Positions 53,087-61,295 of a stretch of 64,000 nt of DNA are shown here, one piece after another. Both the position numbers and the translations under genes were made by a program. Within the stretch, counting starts at the first letter, position 1. Each line of letters opens with the position of its first letter. The DNA comes from a bacterium (GTDB taxonomy: Bacteria > Spirochaetota > Leptospiria > Leptospirales > Leptonemataceae): the NCBI GenBank assembly GCA_024742665.1, contig JANSYA010000006.1, forward strand, positions 341,494 to 405,493, written 5' to 3'. The notes beneath the pieces were generated by a model. It was given only the letters and a program-made list of their open reading frames with translations. It was not told the origin of the DNA and did no database searches.

Positions 53087-53623
53087 GTGGATCTTAAAAA
53101 GTACAGCAAACTGCTGAGCTATGTGCTGCGCCACGCCCCGGAATCGATCGGGCTTGAGATCGACGCGCAGGGTTGGGCGAAAGTCGAGGATTTGCTCGTT
53201 CGCATTCGAGAACAAAAATTCCCGGAGTTCGACCGCGCGCTCCTTCATAAGGTCGTTTCTGAAAACGACAAGCAGCGCTTTCAGTTTGATGCGGATCGCG
53301 CTCGATTGCGGGCCGCCCAGGGACACAGCGTCCAGGTGGATCTCGGGCTCGCTCCGCTTGCGCCGCCGGAGGTGCTGTACCACGGAACCGTCGAACGATT
53401 TCTTGAGAGCATTCTTTCGGCAGGGCTCAAGCCGGGTTCGCGGACTCACGTGCATCTATCCGCCGAAGTCGAAACCGCACGGACCGTCGGCGCGCGACGG
53501 GGCCGGCCGGTGCTATTAAAAATTCGCGCGGGCGAAATGCACGGCCAGGGCCACGCCTTCTATCTGAGCGAAAACGGCGTCTGGCTTACGGCGGCCGTTC
53601 CACCTGAGTTTATTGAATCATAA
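53087..53623 (+). CDS. kptA: RNA 2'-phosphotransferase, KptA/Tpt1 type
   Basis: Tpt1-family enzymes remove a 2'-phosphate from RNA with NAD+. Features: KYSKLLSYVLRHAPESIGL (the LRH motif), LLVRIREQKFPEFDRALLHKVV with FQFDADRARLRAAQGHSV, the PEVLYHGT motif, and THVHLSAEVETARTVGARRG with the HLS and Arg positions. GTG 53087 is chosen because conservation begins there; the frame extends to 53012 inside the amidohydrolase gene. A well-placed RBS (AAGGAAAGG) lies ahead of an out-of-frame ATG at 53073 instead, which is odd. In bacteria no spliced-tRNA substrate is known, so the role is open. Confidence 0.88.
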   Translation: MDLKKYSKLLSYVLRHAPESIGLEIDAQGWAKVEDLLVRIREQKFPEFDRALLHKVVSENDKQRFQFDADRARLRAAQGHSVQVDLGLAPLAPPEVLYHGTVERFLESILSAGLKPGSRTHVHLSAEVETARTVGARRGRPVLLKIRAGEMHGQGHAFYLSENGVWLTAAVPPEFIES

Positions 53624-53638
53624 GCCAGGCGGCGACAG

Positions 53639-53878
53639 TCATTGCGAAAGCGCAGCATGCTTTCGCCTGCGAATCAATCCCAGGGCGAGGCCCATCCCCG
53701 CGCTGACCAGACCCACGCCGGCGATCTGCAGAGCGCTCGGCCACTCCGCAAGAATCGGGATGGCCAGCAGCAAGTACGGCGCTCAGGCGCCGACGCCGCA
53801 GAGCACCGCGGTCCAGAATTCCCGATCGCGCCGGTCTGTTTTCGAGTCGCTTGATTTTTTCCGATCGGGAAGTCTCAC
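53639..53878 (-). pseudogene. Small membrane protein gene with an internal stop
   Basis: From a GTG at 53878 the minus strand reads a charged stretch (RKKSSDSKTDRRDREF), then a hydrophobic segment, then TGA at 53783-53785. The same frame continues at once with APYLLLAIPILAEWPS and a second hydrophobic helix (LQIAGVGLVSAGMGLALGL) ended by RRRK and a natural TGA at 53639-53641. Joined, it makes a two-helix membrane protein of about 79 residues. The good membrane pattern on both sides of the stop suggests a nonsense mutation or a stop read-through; a sequencing error is also possible. Confidence 0.4.
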
Positions 53879-53977
53879 CTGAGCCAGCTTTTTATTCGCA
53901 ACGGGGACGACAATCAAGCAAACTGAACGATCCCTCCTGCTTTTCGTCCGATACTCGGACACAAAGGCAGCGCGCAT

Positions 53978-54484
53978 ATGAACGGGAAACATACTACGAC
54001 CACAAATCATATCCTGAAAGGAGCGGCCCTGGGCGGCGGGATGGCCCTGCTCGTTTTCGGTTTCTGGTTCCTGGGCGCGGCGGCCACAGATCTTGAGGCG
54101 CCCGACGGCCATCTGGATCTTTGGCCGACCAATCCGCGGGCCTATCTCTTCGTCGCGATTCCGGCTCTGATCGGAGCGATCTGCGGCGGCGTCCTGGGCT
54201 TCGCCGCGAATCGATTCCAGACGCTGCGCTATTTCAAACTGCTGCTGACCTCGGGCGGACTGTACCTCTTCGCCGCCTGGGCCGTCAGCCTGGCGCTGAT
54301 CGTCGCCACGGCGATCCAGGAAGGGGACTTGAATCCGGACGGCGACGGTGTACTTCTGGATTCTTTGAAGCTCGGCTTCATCGGCGCGATCTTCATGAGT
54401 CCGCTGTGTGTGCCGCTGATTTTATTGCTCGTCTTAATCGTGGAGCGCTGGACGCGGCCACCGCAGCCCCTAAGGCTGAATTGA
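53978..54484 (+). CDS. Four-helix membrane protein, paralogue of the next gene
   Basis: A 168-residue protein with four hydrophobic segments (GGGMALLVFGFWFLGAA, AIPALIGAICGGVLGF, GGLYLFAAWAVSLALIV, AIFMSPLCVPLILLLVLIV) and an acidic loop with NPDGDG between the third and fourth. The N-terminal LGGGMALLVFGFW and the C-terminal segments match the neighbour in order. No family was recognised. Thirty-one bases separate it from the next gene. Confidence 0.65.
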   Translation: MNGKHTTTTNHILKGAALGGGMALLVFGFWFLGAAATDLEAPDGHLDLWPTNPRAYLFVAIPALIGAICGGVLGFAANRFQTLRYFKLLLTSGGLYLFAAWAVSLALIVATAIQEGDLNPDGDGVLLDSLKLGFIGAIFMSPLCVPLILLLVLIVERWTRPPQPLRLN

Positions 54485-54515
54485 CGATCGGTTCAGAATC
54501 GGTCCGGAGATCTTT

Positions 54516-55169
54516 ATGGAACAATCACTTCGAAATACGGCCTGGGGCGCGCTTCTGGGCGGCGGCCTGGCGCTTACGATCTTCGGCCTGTGGTACTACG
54601 CGGCGGTCAGTCTAACGGGGCCGGAAAAAGAAATCGCCGTCCCGGCCACGGAAAAACGGGACATTACCGTGGACGTCGGCGAATCGACTGCAATCGAAGT
54701 GCCGGTAGAATCGGCGGCCGAATCCAGAGAAGCGCACGCTGAAGAAAGCCCGGAGTCCCTGGAGCTTGAAAGCGGGGAGACTCCTGAAGAAAGCGGCGCG
54801 TATCCTGACGAAGGACTGAGCCCGGGTTTCGTGATTGTTCCCACCCTGGTCGGCGTCGCCGGCGGCGCGTTGCTCGGATGGCTCGCGGGGTTCTTCGTAA
54901 GGTTTCGCTATCTGAAGTTAGTTGGCTGTGCGGCCGGTTTATATGTGGTCGCCGCCTGGATCGTAGGCGGAGCGCTGGTGATCGTGACGAGCATCGATCG
55001 GGGCGGAGCGGATCCAGACGGCGTCGGACTCTTTTTCGATTCCATCGAGGCCGGACTGATCGGGGCCTTGATACTCAGCCCGATCTGCGGACCGTTGATT
55101 CTCGCGCTGGTCTTCGCGCTGGAACGCCTGACGCAGCCGACGCGTCTGGAATCAAGCGCAGTCGATTAA
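54516..55169 (+). CDS. Four-helix membrane protein with acidic linker, tandem paralogue
   Basis: A 217-residue protein with the same four-helix plan as the gene before it (LGGGLALTIFGLWYYAA, PTLVGVAGGALLGWLAGFF, GLYVVAAWIVGGALVIV, ALILSPICGPLILALVFAL), including the DPDGVGLFFDS loop. Between helices 1 and 2 there is a ~65-residue insert full of Glu, Ser and Pro, likely disordered and outside the cytoplasm. The pair looks like a tandem duplication followed by an insertion. Function unknown. Confidence 0.65.
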   Translation: MEQSLRNTAWGALLGGGLALTIFGLWYYAAVSLTGPEKEIAVPATEKRDITVDVGESTAIEVPVESAAESREAHAEESPESLELESGETPEESGAYPDEGLSPGFVIVPTLVGVAGGALLGWLAGFFVRFRYLKLVGCAAGLYVVAAWIVGGALVIVTSIDRGGADPDGVGLFFDSIEAGLIGALILSPICGPLILALVFALERLTQPTRLESSAVD

Positions 55170-55246
55170 ATGGCATCCGGCCCCTGCGGGCCCTTGCGTA
55201 CATGCGACCCGACCGGGTCCGGCGCGACGAGGAGGTCTGCATCGAT

Positions 55247-56836
55247 CTAACGCGTCGTGCGGCCGTCGGAAAAGACGCGCAGATAGTATTCGTCGCCGCT
55301 CGTGCCGGTATGCGGATCGAGGATCGTCGTGCCGGCGGGCGGCGCGAATCCCGGGTTCGGGGCTTCGCCGCCCAGAATCACGCCGCCGTCCACGGTCGGG
55401 GCCAGAGCCTCCACGGCTTCCGTGCCCGCGCCGCCATAAAATGCCTGGGCCTGAATCACGTCGGCGGAGTCGATGCGCAGGAAAGTCGCGTCGGGACCAC
55501 CGGCATTCGCGTACGCCGGCGTCACCCCGAAATTCGCGTCGGCCGCCAGCGCCAGACCGAGCGCCAGATCGCCGTTGATCGTTTCGGTTAGTTTCGTATT
55601 GTTTTCGTTCGCACTCGAACCGATGAAACGATGGCTGCGCACGCTCCCGTCTACATTCAAGCGCACGAGCCAGATGTCGGCTCCTGCGGAATAGGCGTTG
55701 AGCGGCGCAAGACCTTCAAAGAGCGGAATGTCCGCGCCTGTGGAAGCACCCAGAAAAATCTCTCCGGAGCGCATAACCTGGAAGGCGGCCAGACCCTCCG
55801 TACCGCTCGTGCCATAAAATGCGTACTGCAAGACCCGGCCGGAACGATCGAAGCTCAGAGTGTACATATCCGTGCCGCCGACGTACGGCCGGCTCGGAGT
55901 CAGCCCCGCGTACGTCGGCAGATCCTGAAGCAGAGATCCGGCTATAACGAAGCGATCGTTTTCGGCCGAACGCCCCGAGAAGAGCGGTTCGAAGGCGAAT
56001 CGTTGCACGCCGACCACGGAGTCGTTTAAGCTCGTGCCGAAAAAACTGTACCACTCCACAGAGCCGCTCGCGTTCAGTTTATATATCACGACGTCGCGAC
56101 CGCCCGTATAGGCCTGCAGCGGAGCGAGCCCCTGAATGGTGAAGGCCGCGTTGGATTCGCCGACCACGATCACACCGCCTTCGTCGGTCGCGATAACATC
56201 CCGCAGCAGATCGGATCCCGCCGCGCCGAGATAGGTATACCAGAGCAGGTTGAAATCCGGGCCGAAGCGCAGGAGCACGATTTCGTCGGAAGCGGAGGGC
56301 GCAGCCAGGGGAGTCAATCCCTGGTATGATGTCACAAAAGTTCCGCTCCCGGTCGCGGCCAGATAGAAACCGCCGTCCGCCGCTTCGGCGATTCTCGGAC
56401 CGCTGTAATTTGCGCCGGGCCCGCCGAAATAGGTCCAGCGCCGAAGCGCACCGGCGCCGCTGGCCTGGTAGATACTGAGATGCTGCTGGCCCGACGCCGC
56501 GAGGAAAGGCACGATCGGGGCGATGCCCTGGGCCAGGGCGTCGGCGTCGTTCGCGTTGCCGGCGAGAATCACGGAGCCGTTGCTCAGGCCGCAAATATTA
56601 CCGGCGATTTCGTCGTCCGTCGAACTGCCGGAAAAAAACATCCAGCCCGCGGTCGAAAGCTCGCCGCGCACCGTGCAGTCCGGATCGACGTTCAGGCGAT
56701 AGAGCAGCAAAGCGAAGGGATCGCAGAAGGCGTCGGCGCCGTCGCACTCGACGGAAACGCAGGCGGGCGCTGAGAGGGCGGCCAACAGAATCAGCGCCCC
56801 GGAACCGGCTCGAACGGACCTTGAGAACGGAAACAT
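55247..56836 (-). CDS. SBBP-like beta-propeller repeat lipoprotein
   Basis: A 529-residue protein with an N-terminal signal and lipobox-like cysteine (SAPAC, residue 26). The rest is about seven repeats of the kind 'APLQAYTGGRDVVIYKLNASGSVEWYSFFG', a pattern close to SBBP repeats in Leptospira lipoproteins: a GG-x-D-x-x-[LV]-x-[KR]-[LF] strand, a G-[SR]-[VL] turn and an aromatic [FY]-x-G. They probably fold as a propeller. Cysteines in the first 80 residues could form disulfides. Likely surface-exposed; no enzyme activity can be named. It converges on the membrane-protein pair. Confidence 0.75.
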   Translation of the reverse strand: MFPFSRSVRAGSGALILLAALSAPACVSVECDGADAFCDPFALLLYRLNVDPDCTVRGELSTAGWMFFSGSSTDDEIAGNICGLSNGSVILAGNANDADALAQGIAPIVPFLAASGQQHLSIYQASGAGALRRWTYFGGPGANYSGPRIAEAADGGFYLAATGSGTFVTSYQGLTPLAAPSASDEIVLLRFGPDFNLLWYTYLGAAGSDLLRDVIATDEGGVIVVGESNAAFTIQGLAPLQAYTGGRDVVIYKLNASGSVEWYSFFGTSLNDSVVGVQRFAFEPLFSGRSAENDRFVIAGSLLQDLPTYAGLTPSRPYVGGTDMYTLSFDRSGRVLQYAFYGTSGTEGLAAFQVMRSGEIFLGASTGADIPLFEGLAPLNAYSAGADIWLVRLNVDGSVRSHRFIGSSANENNTKLTETINGDLALGLALAADANFGVTPAYANAGGPDATFLRIDSADVIQAQAFYGGAGTEAVEALAPTVDGGVILGGEAPNPGFAPPAGTTILDPHTGTSGDEYYLRVFSDGRTTR

Positions 56837-56952
56837 GCAACCAGCGTGATCGTCCGCCGCGACTTACGCCAGCCTTTTTGGACCGCTCCAGATCCATTCA
56901 ACCCGGCGATCTATCCGAGACCGACGAGCCGCAGAACCGGAGCATCTTTTCA

Positions 56953-57009
56953 TTGACAAAATTGTAGCACTCACTACGTTGCCACAATCCAATTGTAGCA
57001 ACTACTACA
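56953..57009 (+). promoter_or_regulatory. Promoter with two operator-like inverted repeats
   Basis: TTGACA at 56953-56958 and TACGTT at 56975-56980 form a -35/-10 pair with a 16-bp spacer. Two boxes of the form TGTAG-N6-CTAC lie at 56963-56977 and 56994-57009; the second is perfect over five bases (TGTAG...CTACA). They share the AATTGTAGCA prefix and start 31 bp apart, three helical turns. The first overlaps the promoter, which suggests repression of the membrane protein gene at 57066. The cognate regulator is not identified. Confidence 0.55.
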
Positions 57010-57065
57010 TTTCAGCAGTGAGATGCGTAACGTGTCTCCAGATCAAACCGCGCAGGAGCTATTCG

Positions 57066-57500
57066 ATGAGTTTTATGAATCCGACCCGCAAGCAGCACAA
57101 AAACTGGCTGATTGTCACGGCAATCGTCGTGGGATCTTTCGGTCCGGTGTTCTTTCTCGGCACAATGGCGGCGACGGCCGAACCGGCCCGCTGGACTCTG
57201 GATCTGCTCGCATGGCCTGTAGACGGTCTACAGAGCTATGCCGACCCGACGCTGCGTTTTCTATCCGCATTGACCGGCGGCTTCCTGCTGGGCTGGGGAG
57301 TGTCGATCTTCTGTTTGCGCCAGTGGGTGTATGACGCCGCACCCGAAGGCGTGCGCCGCAGTGTGCTTGTAGGACTGCTCTCCTGGTTCGTTCTGGATAG
57401 CGCGGGATCGATCGCGTCTGGCACCGCCTCGAACGCGCTGTTTAACGTGCTGGTGCTGCTCACCGCTGTTGGTCCGATGTGGCGTCCGGCGCGGGACTGA
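57066..57500 (+). CDS. Conserved membrane protein of about 144 residues
   Basis: The ATG at 57066 (MSFMNPTRKQ) has AGGAG ahead of it. Four hydrophobic segments are seen (WLIVTAIVVGSFGPVFFLG, LRFLSALTGGFLLGWGVSIF, VLVGLLSWFVLDSAGSIASG, NALFNVLVLLTAVG). The dense conserved features (WTLDLLAWPVDGLQSY, RFLSALTGGFLLGWG, FVLDSAGSIASGTASNALFNVL) recall a family of small membrane proteins in many proteobacteria with no known function, often wrongly labelled excinuclease. A repressible promoter with twin boxes precedes it. Confidence 0.7.
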   Translation: MSFMNPTRKQHKNWLIVTAIVVGSFGPVFFLGTMAATAEPARWTLDLLAWPVDGLQSYADPTLRFLSALTGGFLLGWGVSIFCLRQWVYDAAPEGVRRSVLVGLLSWFVLDSAGSIASGTASNALFNVLVLLTAVGPMWRPARD

Positions 57501-57521
57501 AGCGATCCCAATCTGCGAAAG

Positions 57522-57592
57522 CGCCACCACAGTGGTTCGCAGAACCGCGAGCCTAACAGTGGCCCGCAGATCTTCGTTCTGCTGTGGTGGCG
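57522..57592. repeat. Palindromic repeat element, copy 1
   Basis: Outer inverted repeat CGCCACCACAG (57522-57532) and CTGTGGTGGCG (57582-57592) match perfectly over 11 bp. Inside lies a short hairpin (GGTTC-GCA-GAACC, 57534-57546). Positions 57527-57562 align with 59098-59133 with only a few differences, so it belongs to a dispersed repeat family. It follows a gene end, as REP/PU elements do. Confidence 0.7.
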
Positions 57593-57716
57593 ATCACTGC
57601 GATAGTTCCGCCGTCCATTCTTGAATCCGGCGGCGTGCGTCATATTCTTGCCGGGCCATGCGGGGCGGCGCGAAAAACTGCGTTACAAATCGGAGTCGCG
57701 GCAACAGACTCGACTG

Positions 57717-58112
57717 ATGGACGCATTCAGGATCGGTGAGGATTACGCCCGGCGAGTAGAGGAAGCGATACAGGCCGGCGATATAGATCAGGCCGAAACG
57801 ATTCTGACCGAAGAAAACGAATCCACAGCGGAGTTTCGGCGTACGGCGCAGGTGACCGAGGCGACCATATTGAAATCTAATTCGATTGAATTCGACCGCG
57901 ACCCGGGCTTTGAGATCGAGTACGAATACAGGGGCCCATCCGGCGAAGCATACCGCGCCGAATACACAGATTCCATTCATGCGCCCGATCGGAATCTGTG
58001 GTCCGCCTATACGGACGCGCGTCGCAAGGGTGGGAGCATTCAAATCTTCTACGATCCGCAGAATCCAGCACGCCACGACGTTCGCTTCAAAGACGACGGC
58101 GGCGTTCCCTGA
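57717..58112 (+). CDS. DUF3592-like protein
   Basis: A 131-residue protein from ATG 57717 (MDAFRIGEDYARRVEEA); an upstream in-frame ATG at 57621 is less likely. Residues 1-40 are a charged helix, followed by a beta-rich part: QVTEATILKSNSIEFDRD, FEIEYEYRGPSGEAY and SIQIFYDPQNPARHD. The 'Y-x-D-P-x-N-P' ending is typical for DUF3592 domains, but the flanking membrane helices of that family are absent, so it seems soluble. Function unknown. Confidence 0.6.
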   Translation: MDAFRIGEDYARRVEEAIQAGDIDQAETILTEENESTAEFRRTAQVTEATILKSNSIEFDRDPGFEIEYEYRGPSGEAYRAEYTDSIHAPDRNLWSAYTDARRKGGSIQIFYDPQNPARHDVRFKDDGGVP

Positions 58113-58321
58113 GTTCTCTTCCAGACACCGCACTCGAAGGCGTGCGCCGCGGCCTGGCCATGAGCAAGCGACAACAAATTTCGTTCATGGCCGTTTGGGA
58201 AACACCCCCGACTTAAAGAAATCGAGGCAATCTTCTAACTTTCGTTGACAACCTTTTAATACCACCTCTTGTACTCAAGCCCGCTAAAAAGTGCGCAATC
58301 TAAAACTACTCCGGGGATTCT

Positions 58322-59032
58322 ATGATTCTCAAGACTGCTCATGTATTATTCGCTCTCGTGTTTATGCTCATTGCTTCGTCCTGCAAAGATCATTCGAATT
58401 CCGAAGTGAACTCCAGCGCGCCTGCGAAAGCCACGCTCGAAAAGGGCACCTGGAATTTGGCCACCGGCTTCACTCTGCTATCAAAGCAAAGCACGCCTGT
58501 GAAATACGCGATCCATCGAATCATCAGGAATCAACCATCATCCATCAACCTCTACATTGACGGAAAATTATGGTCGAGACACGGGGCCGGCGCCGCACCG
58601 CTGAGTTTCGAGCAGGGCGCGCGAATCGTGGTCGAAGCCAGGACGATTGAGCTGCAGGGCCCTACCGGAATCCAATCGAGCGGCGAATTTGTCATTGTTC
58701 CCGAACCAGCGCAAAAATTTTGCCGGACGTATTGGCGGCAAACGAGCATACCCGCCGCGTCCAATATCAGCGGAGCTCCCATCTTCTATCTACAGAAACC
58801 TTCCTTCGCCCGGATTTGCGTCAGCTCCATCAAGCCGGACGGCCAGGGAGCCTATGTCCAATTCTTTAGAGAGAAAGGGACGCCGATCCGGCACAGCAAC
58901 CAGACAGCGGCGAAATTCATCCCCGGCTCCTGCGTCGATATCGAAGCGAGCCAGCTCAGCGTCGGAATATTTGGACAGGCCGCAAACACCGAATTCAAAG
59001 CCGAGGGCAACGCCTACATTCCCTGCGATTGA
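58322..59032 (+). CDS. Lipoprotein of unknown function
   Basis: A 236-residue protein with a textbook lipobox (IASSC, cysteine near residue 21). The mature region is beta-rich with two pairs of cysteines (KFCRTYW, ARICVSS, GSCVDIE, YIPCD). No family was recognised. GGGGATTCT precedes the ATG. A TTGACA at 58245-58250 with TTGTAC 18 bp on could be its promoter, but the -10 is poor. Confidence 0.65.
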   Translation: MILKTAHVLFALVFMLIASSCKDHSNSEVNSSAPAKATLEKGTWNLATGFTLLSKQSTPVKYAIHRIIRNQPSSINLYIDGKLWSRHGAGAAPLSFEQGARIVVEARTIELQGPTGIQSSGEFVIVPEPAQKFCRTYWRQTSIPAASNISGAPIFYLQKPSFARICVSSIKPDGQGAYVQFFREKGTPIRHSNQTAAKFIPGSCVDIEASQLSVGIFGQAANTEFKAEGNAYIPCD

Positions 59033-59055
59033 AACCCGGCCCGAAGGGCCGCGAA

Positions 59056-59170
59056 GGTGGCGATCCTTACTTAATTTAGCTTTGATACCCCACGCCGCCA
59101 CAGCGGTTCGTAGAACCGCGAGCCAAACAGCGGTCATAGACTGCGAGGGGTGGCGAGCCTTAATTTAGCT
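59056..59170. repeat. Palindromic repeat element, copy 2, with a duplicated right end
   Basis: The core 59098-59133 matches the element at 57527. On both sides lies a nearly identical right-end piece: GGTGGCGA followed by T- or G-CCTTA and TTAATTTAGCTT, at 59056-59082 and 59149-59170. The outer inverted repeat is not perfect here. The right copy runs over the stop codon of the adenylate cyclase gene, so the last residues of that protein come from repeat DNA. Confidence 0.6.
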
Positions 59171-61295
59171 TACTTACGCCACGCCACCGGGCGCCTGGCG
59201 GCGAGAGGATCAGCTGGTCGCAGCGGCGAATAAAAAACTGAGCGCAGGTATCCTGCGGGCATTCGCCGGAGCACTCTTCGAATAGCTTTTTGGCCCCGGC
59301 GAAATCGCCTTCGCGGTATGCGGCGAGCGCGCGAGCGAAGATTTCGCGGGCGGCCCATTTGGCTTCGCGAATTTCCTGGGGATCGTTGTCGAAGACTTCG
59401 TAGATATAAACCGGCTCTTCGATGCCTTTTACGCGCACGAGATCGATTTCGCGAATATGGAACTCGCTGGGATCGGTCAGCTTGTTATAAACGTAGTGCG
59501 AAATAATAATCGGCATCTTGTAGACTTTCGTCAGGCCTTCTAAGCGCGACGCGAGATTCACGGTGTTGCCGATTACAGTCGTATCCATCCGGTTCGATGA
59601 GCCCACGGTGCCAAGCATCACCTCTCCGGAGTTTACGCCGATGCCGAAATCGATATGCTGATAACCCTGGTCGGATCGATGCGCGTTCATGGCCAGCAGC
59701 TCATGGCGCATTTGAATCGCGGCGCGCACCGCCTGCTCGGCGGTTTCGGAGAACAGCGCCATGATCGCGTCGCCGATAAACTTATCGACGAAGCCGTTAT
59801 TGACTTTGATCGACGGTTCCATACGCCGCATAAAAGAATTCAGAAACTTGAAATTCTCTTCGGGGCTCATCCCTTCCGAGAGACGCGAGAAGTCGCGAAT
59901 ATCGGTGAACAAGATCGTCATGTTGTTCAGCATCGCGTCGCCGAGAGCCACGTCGGTGATCTGCTCTTTGTTGAGATGGCGAATAAACTGCAAAGGCACG
60001 AAACGCGCGAAGCTGTCCATCATATCCCGGAGAGTTACGTTCAACTGCTCGGCTTCGGTCAGACTCTGCACGAAACGCCGCGAAAGCTGTCCGGCGATAA
60101 TCAAAAGCAGAATCGGGATCCCGTAGATAAAGAGCGCGATGCTCGAGTCGATCGCGCGCACCGCGAAGGCCAGCACGTCGTGCACGCCCAGCAATACGCA
60201 GGGCAAGAGCCCCATGATGATCAGCATGCCCTTCTTGTTGCCCTTGAGAATCTGGCGAATGGACTGATACAGTAGATCGACGATAAAGATCGGAATCGTA
60301 ACGAGATATAGATTGCGATACAACAAGATGTCGCTGCGCTCCGTCGCGATCGCCATCAGAATCACGCCGGACAGCGGCAAAAGCAGCGAGATCCAGAGCC
60401 GACGCCGGGTGACCGCGCCGTCGCTGTAATATTTATAAAACAGACTCAGCAGCGCCGGAAAATAGAGCAGCGCCGACTGGGTGATCTTCAAAATCGTATT
60501 CGAAGACAGCGGCACTTCCGGATATTTGTTTTCGAAGTACTGTAGCGAGATCGTAATCGCCACGGCGAAGGCCGAGAGCGCGAAATACAGATACTCGATT
60601 TCCTGATTGCGCTGGGCGTAAAAAAACAAAAAGAAAATACCGATGGCGATCAACAGAAAGGACATCGCCTCTAAGCCGTGATTCAAAAAGAAATCGTTGA
60701 CCATCGAATTCCAACCGGCCGTGCCAGCGTCGACCAGATTGATCGGACCGTTAATCCAGGCCTCGGAGTCGAAGTACATTTGAATCGCGATGGTATTCGT
60801 GCCGGCCCGCAAATAATCCTGCGGCACATGATAGCTGCGAAAGCGCGACCAGCCCGAACGAAACTCCGGCGGGAATCGCCCGCCTTCGCCGATCTGCTTG
60901 CCGTTTAAGTACACGCGATCCGCGTTCTGGATCTCGCCGATTTGAATCGATACCTGCGTGTCCTGACCCGGCAGCTCGGCGAGCTCGAAGCTTTTGCGAA
61001 ACCAGGCATAACCCTTCACGTCTTCCGCGTACTTTGCGCCGGGAGTATCCGCGAAGAGATCGGCCGTATCGGCGGGCAATAGAAATTTCCGTGGCAAAAT
61101 CACAGTCGGCCAGGCGCTGTCGTCGAACTCGGGACGCGCGTGCGCGGAATCATCGCCCCGCATCATGCGCCACTCGCCTTCGAGGGGAATCAGAAAGGTC
61201 GTATCATCGGCGGCCAGCGGCCAGCTAAGCCCCCCGAAGATCGTGAATATAATACTGAAAACTGTTAGAGAAAAGATCTTACGAGCAGATCGCAT
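59160..61295 (-). CDS. Adenylate/guanylate cyclase with 7TM sensor and sugar-binding-like domain
   Basis: The start is set at ATG 61295 (MRSARKIFSL), giving 711 residues with a signal peptide. Residues ~40-190 form a beta-sandwich of the glycoside-hydrolase-2-like, ligand-binding kind (PLEGEWRMM, FDDSAWPTVILP, GYAWFRKSFEL, DRVYLNGKQIGEGG). Then seven membrane helices (7TMR-DISM type). The class III cyclase domain has FTDIRDFSRLSE and FVDKFIGDAIMALF with both metal aspartates, and VIGNTVNLASRLEGL with the transition-state Asn and Arg. It makes cAMP or cGMP from a signal outside the cell. The C-terminal TPR-like tail ends in repeat-derived residues. Confidence 0.88.
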   Translation of the reverse strand: MRSARKIFSLTVFSIIFTIFGGLSWPLAADDTTFLIPLEGEWRMMRGDDSAHARPEFDDSAWPTVILPRKFLLPADTADLFADTPGAKYAEDVKGYAWFRKSFELAELPGQDTQVSIQIGEIQNADRVYLNGKQIGEGGRFPPEFRSGWSRFRSYHVPQDYLRAGTNTIAIQMYFDSEAWINGPINLVDAGTAGWNSMVNDFFLNHGLEAMSFLLIAIGIFFLFFYAQRNQEIEYLYFALSAFAVAITISLQYFENKYPEVPLSSNTILKITQSALLYFPALLSLFYKYYSDGAVTRRRLWISLLLPLSGVILMAIATERSDILLYRNLYLVTIPIFIVDLLYQSIRQILKGNKKGMLIIMGLLPCVLLGVHDVLAFAVRAIDSSIALFIYGIPILLLIIAGQLSRRFVQSLTEAEQLNVTLRDMMDSFARFVPLQFIRHLNKEQITDVALGDAMLNNMTILFTDIRDFSRLSEGMSPEENFKFLNSFMRRMEPSIKVNNGFVDKFIGDAIMALFSETAEQAVRAAIQMRHELLAMNAHRSDQGYQHIDFGIGVNSGEVMLGTVGSSNRMDTTVIGNTVNLASRLEGLTKVYKMPIIISHYVYNKLTDPSEFHIREIDLVRVKGIEEPVYIYEVFDNDPQEIREAKWAAREIFARALAAYREGDFAGAKKLFEECSGECPQDTCAQFFIRRCDQLILSPPGARWRGVSKLN

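Noticed and set aside
57023..57334. Open frame starting MRNVSPDQTAQELFDEF ahead of the membrane protein gene
   Set aside because: The first ~30 residues look protein-like, but the frame then runs out of frame through the clearly coding membrane protein gene; probably chance, at most a short leader peptide.
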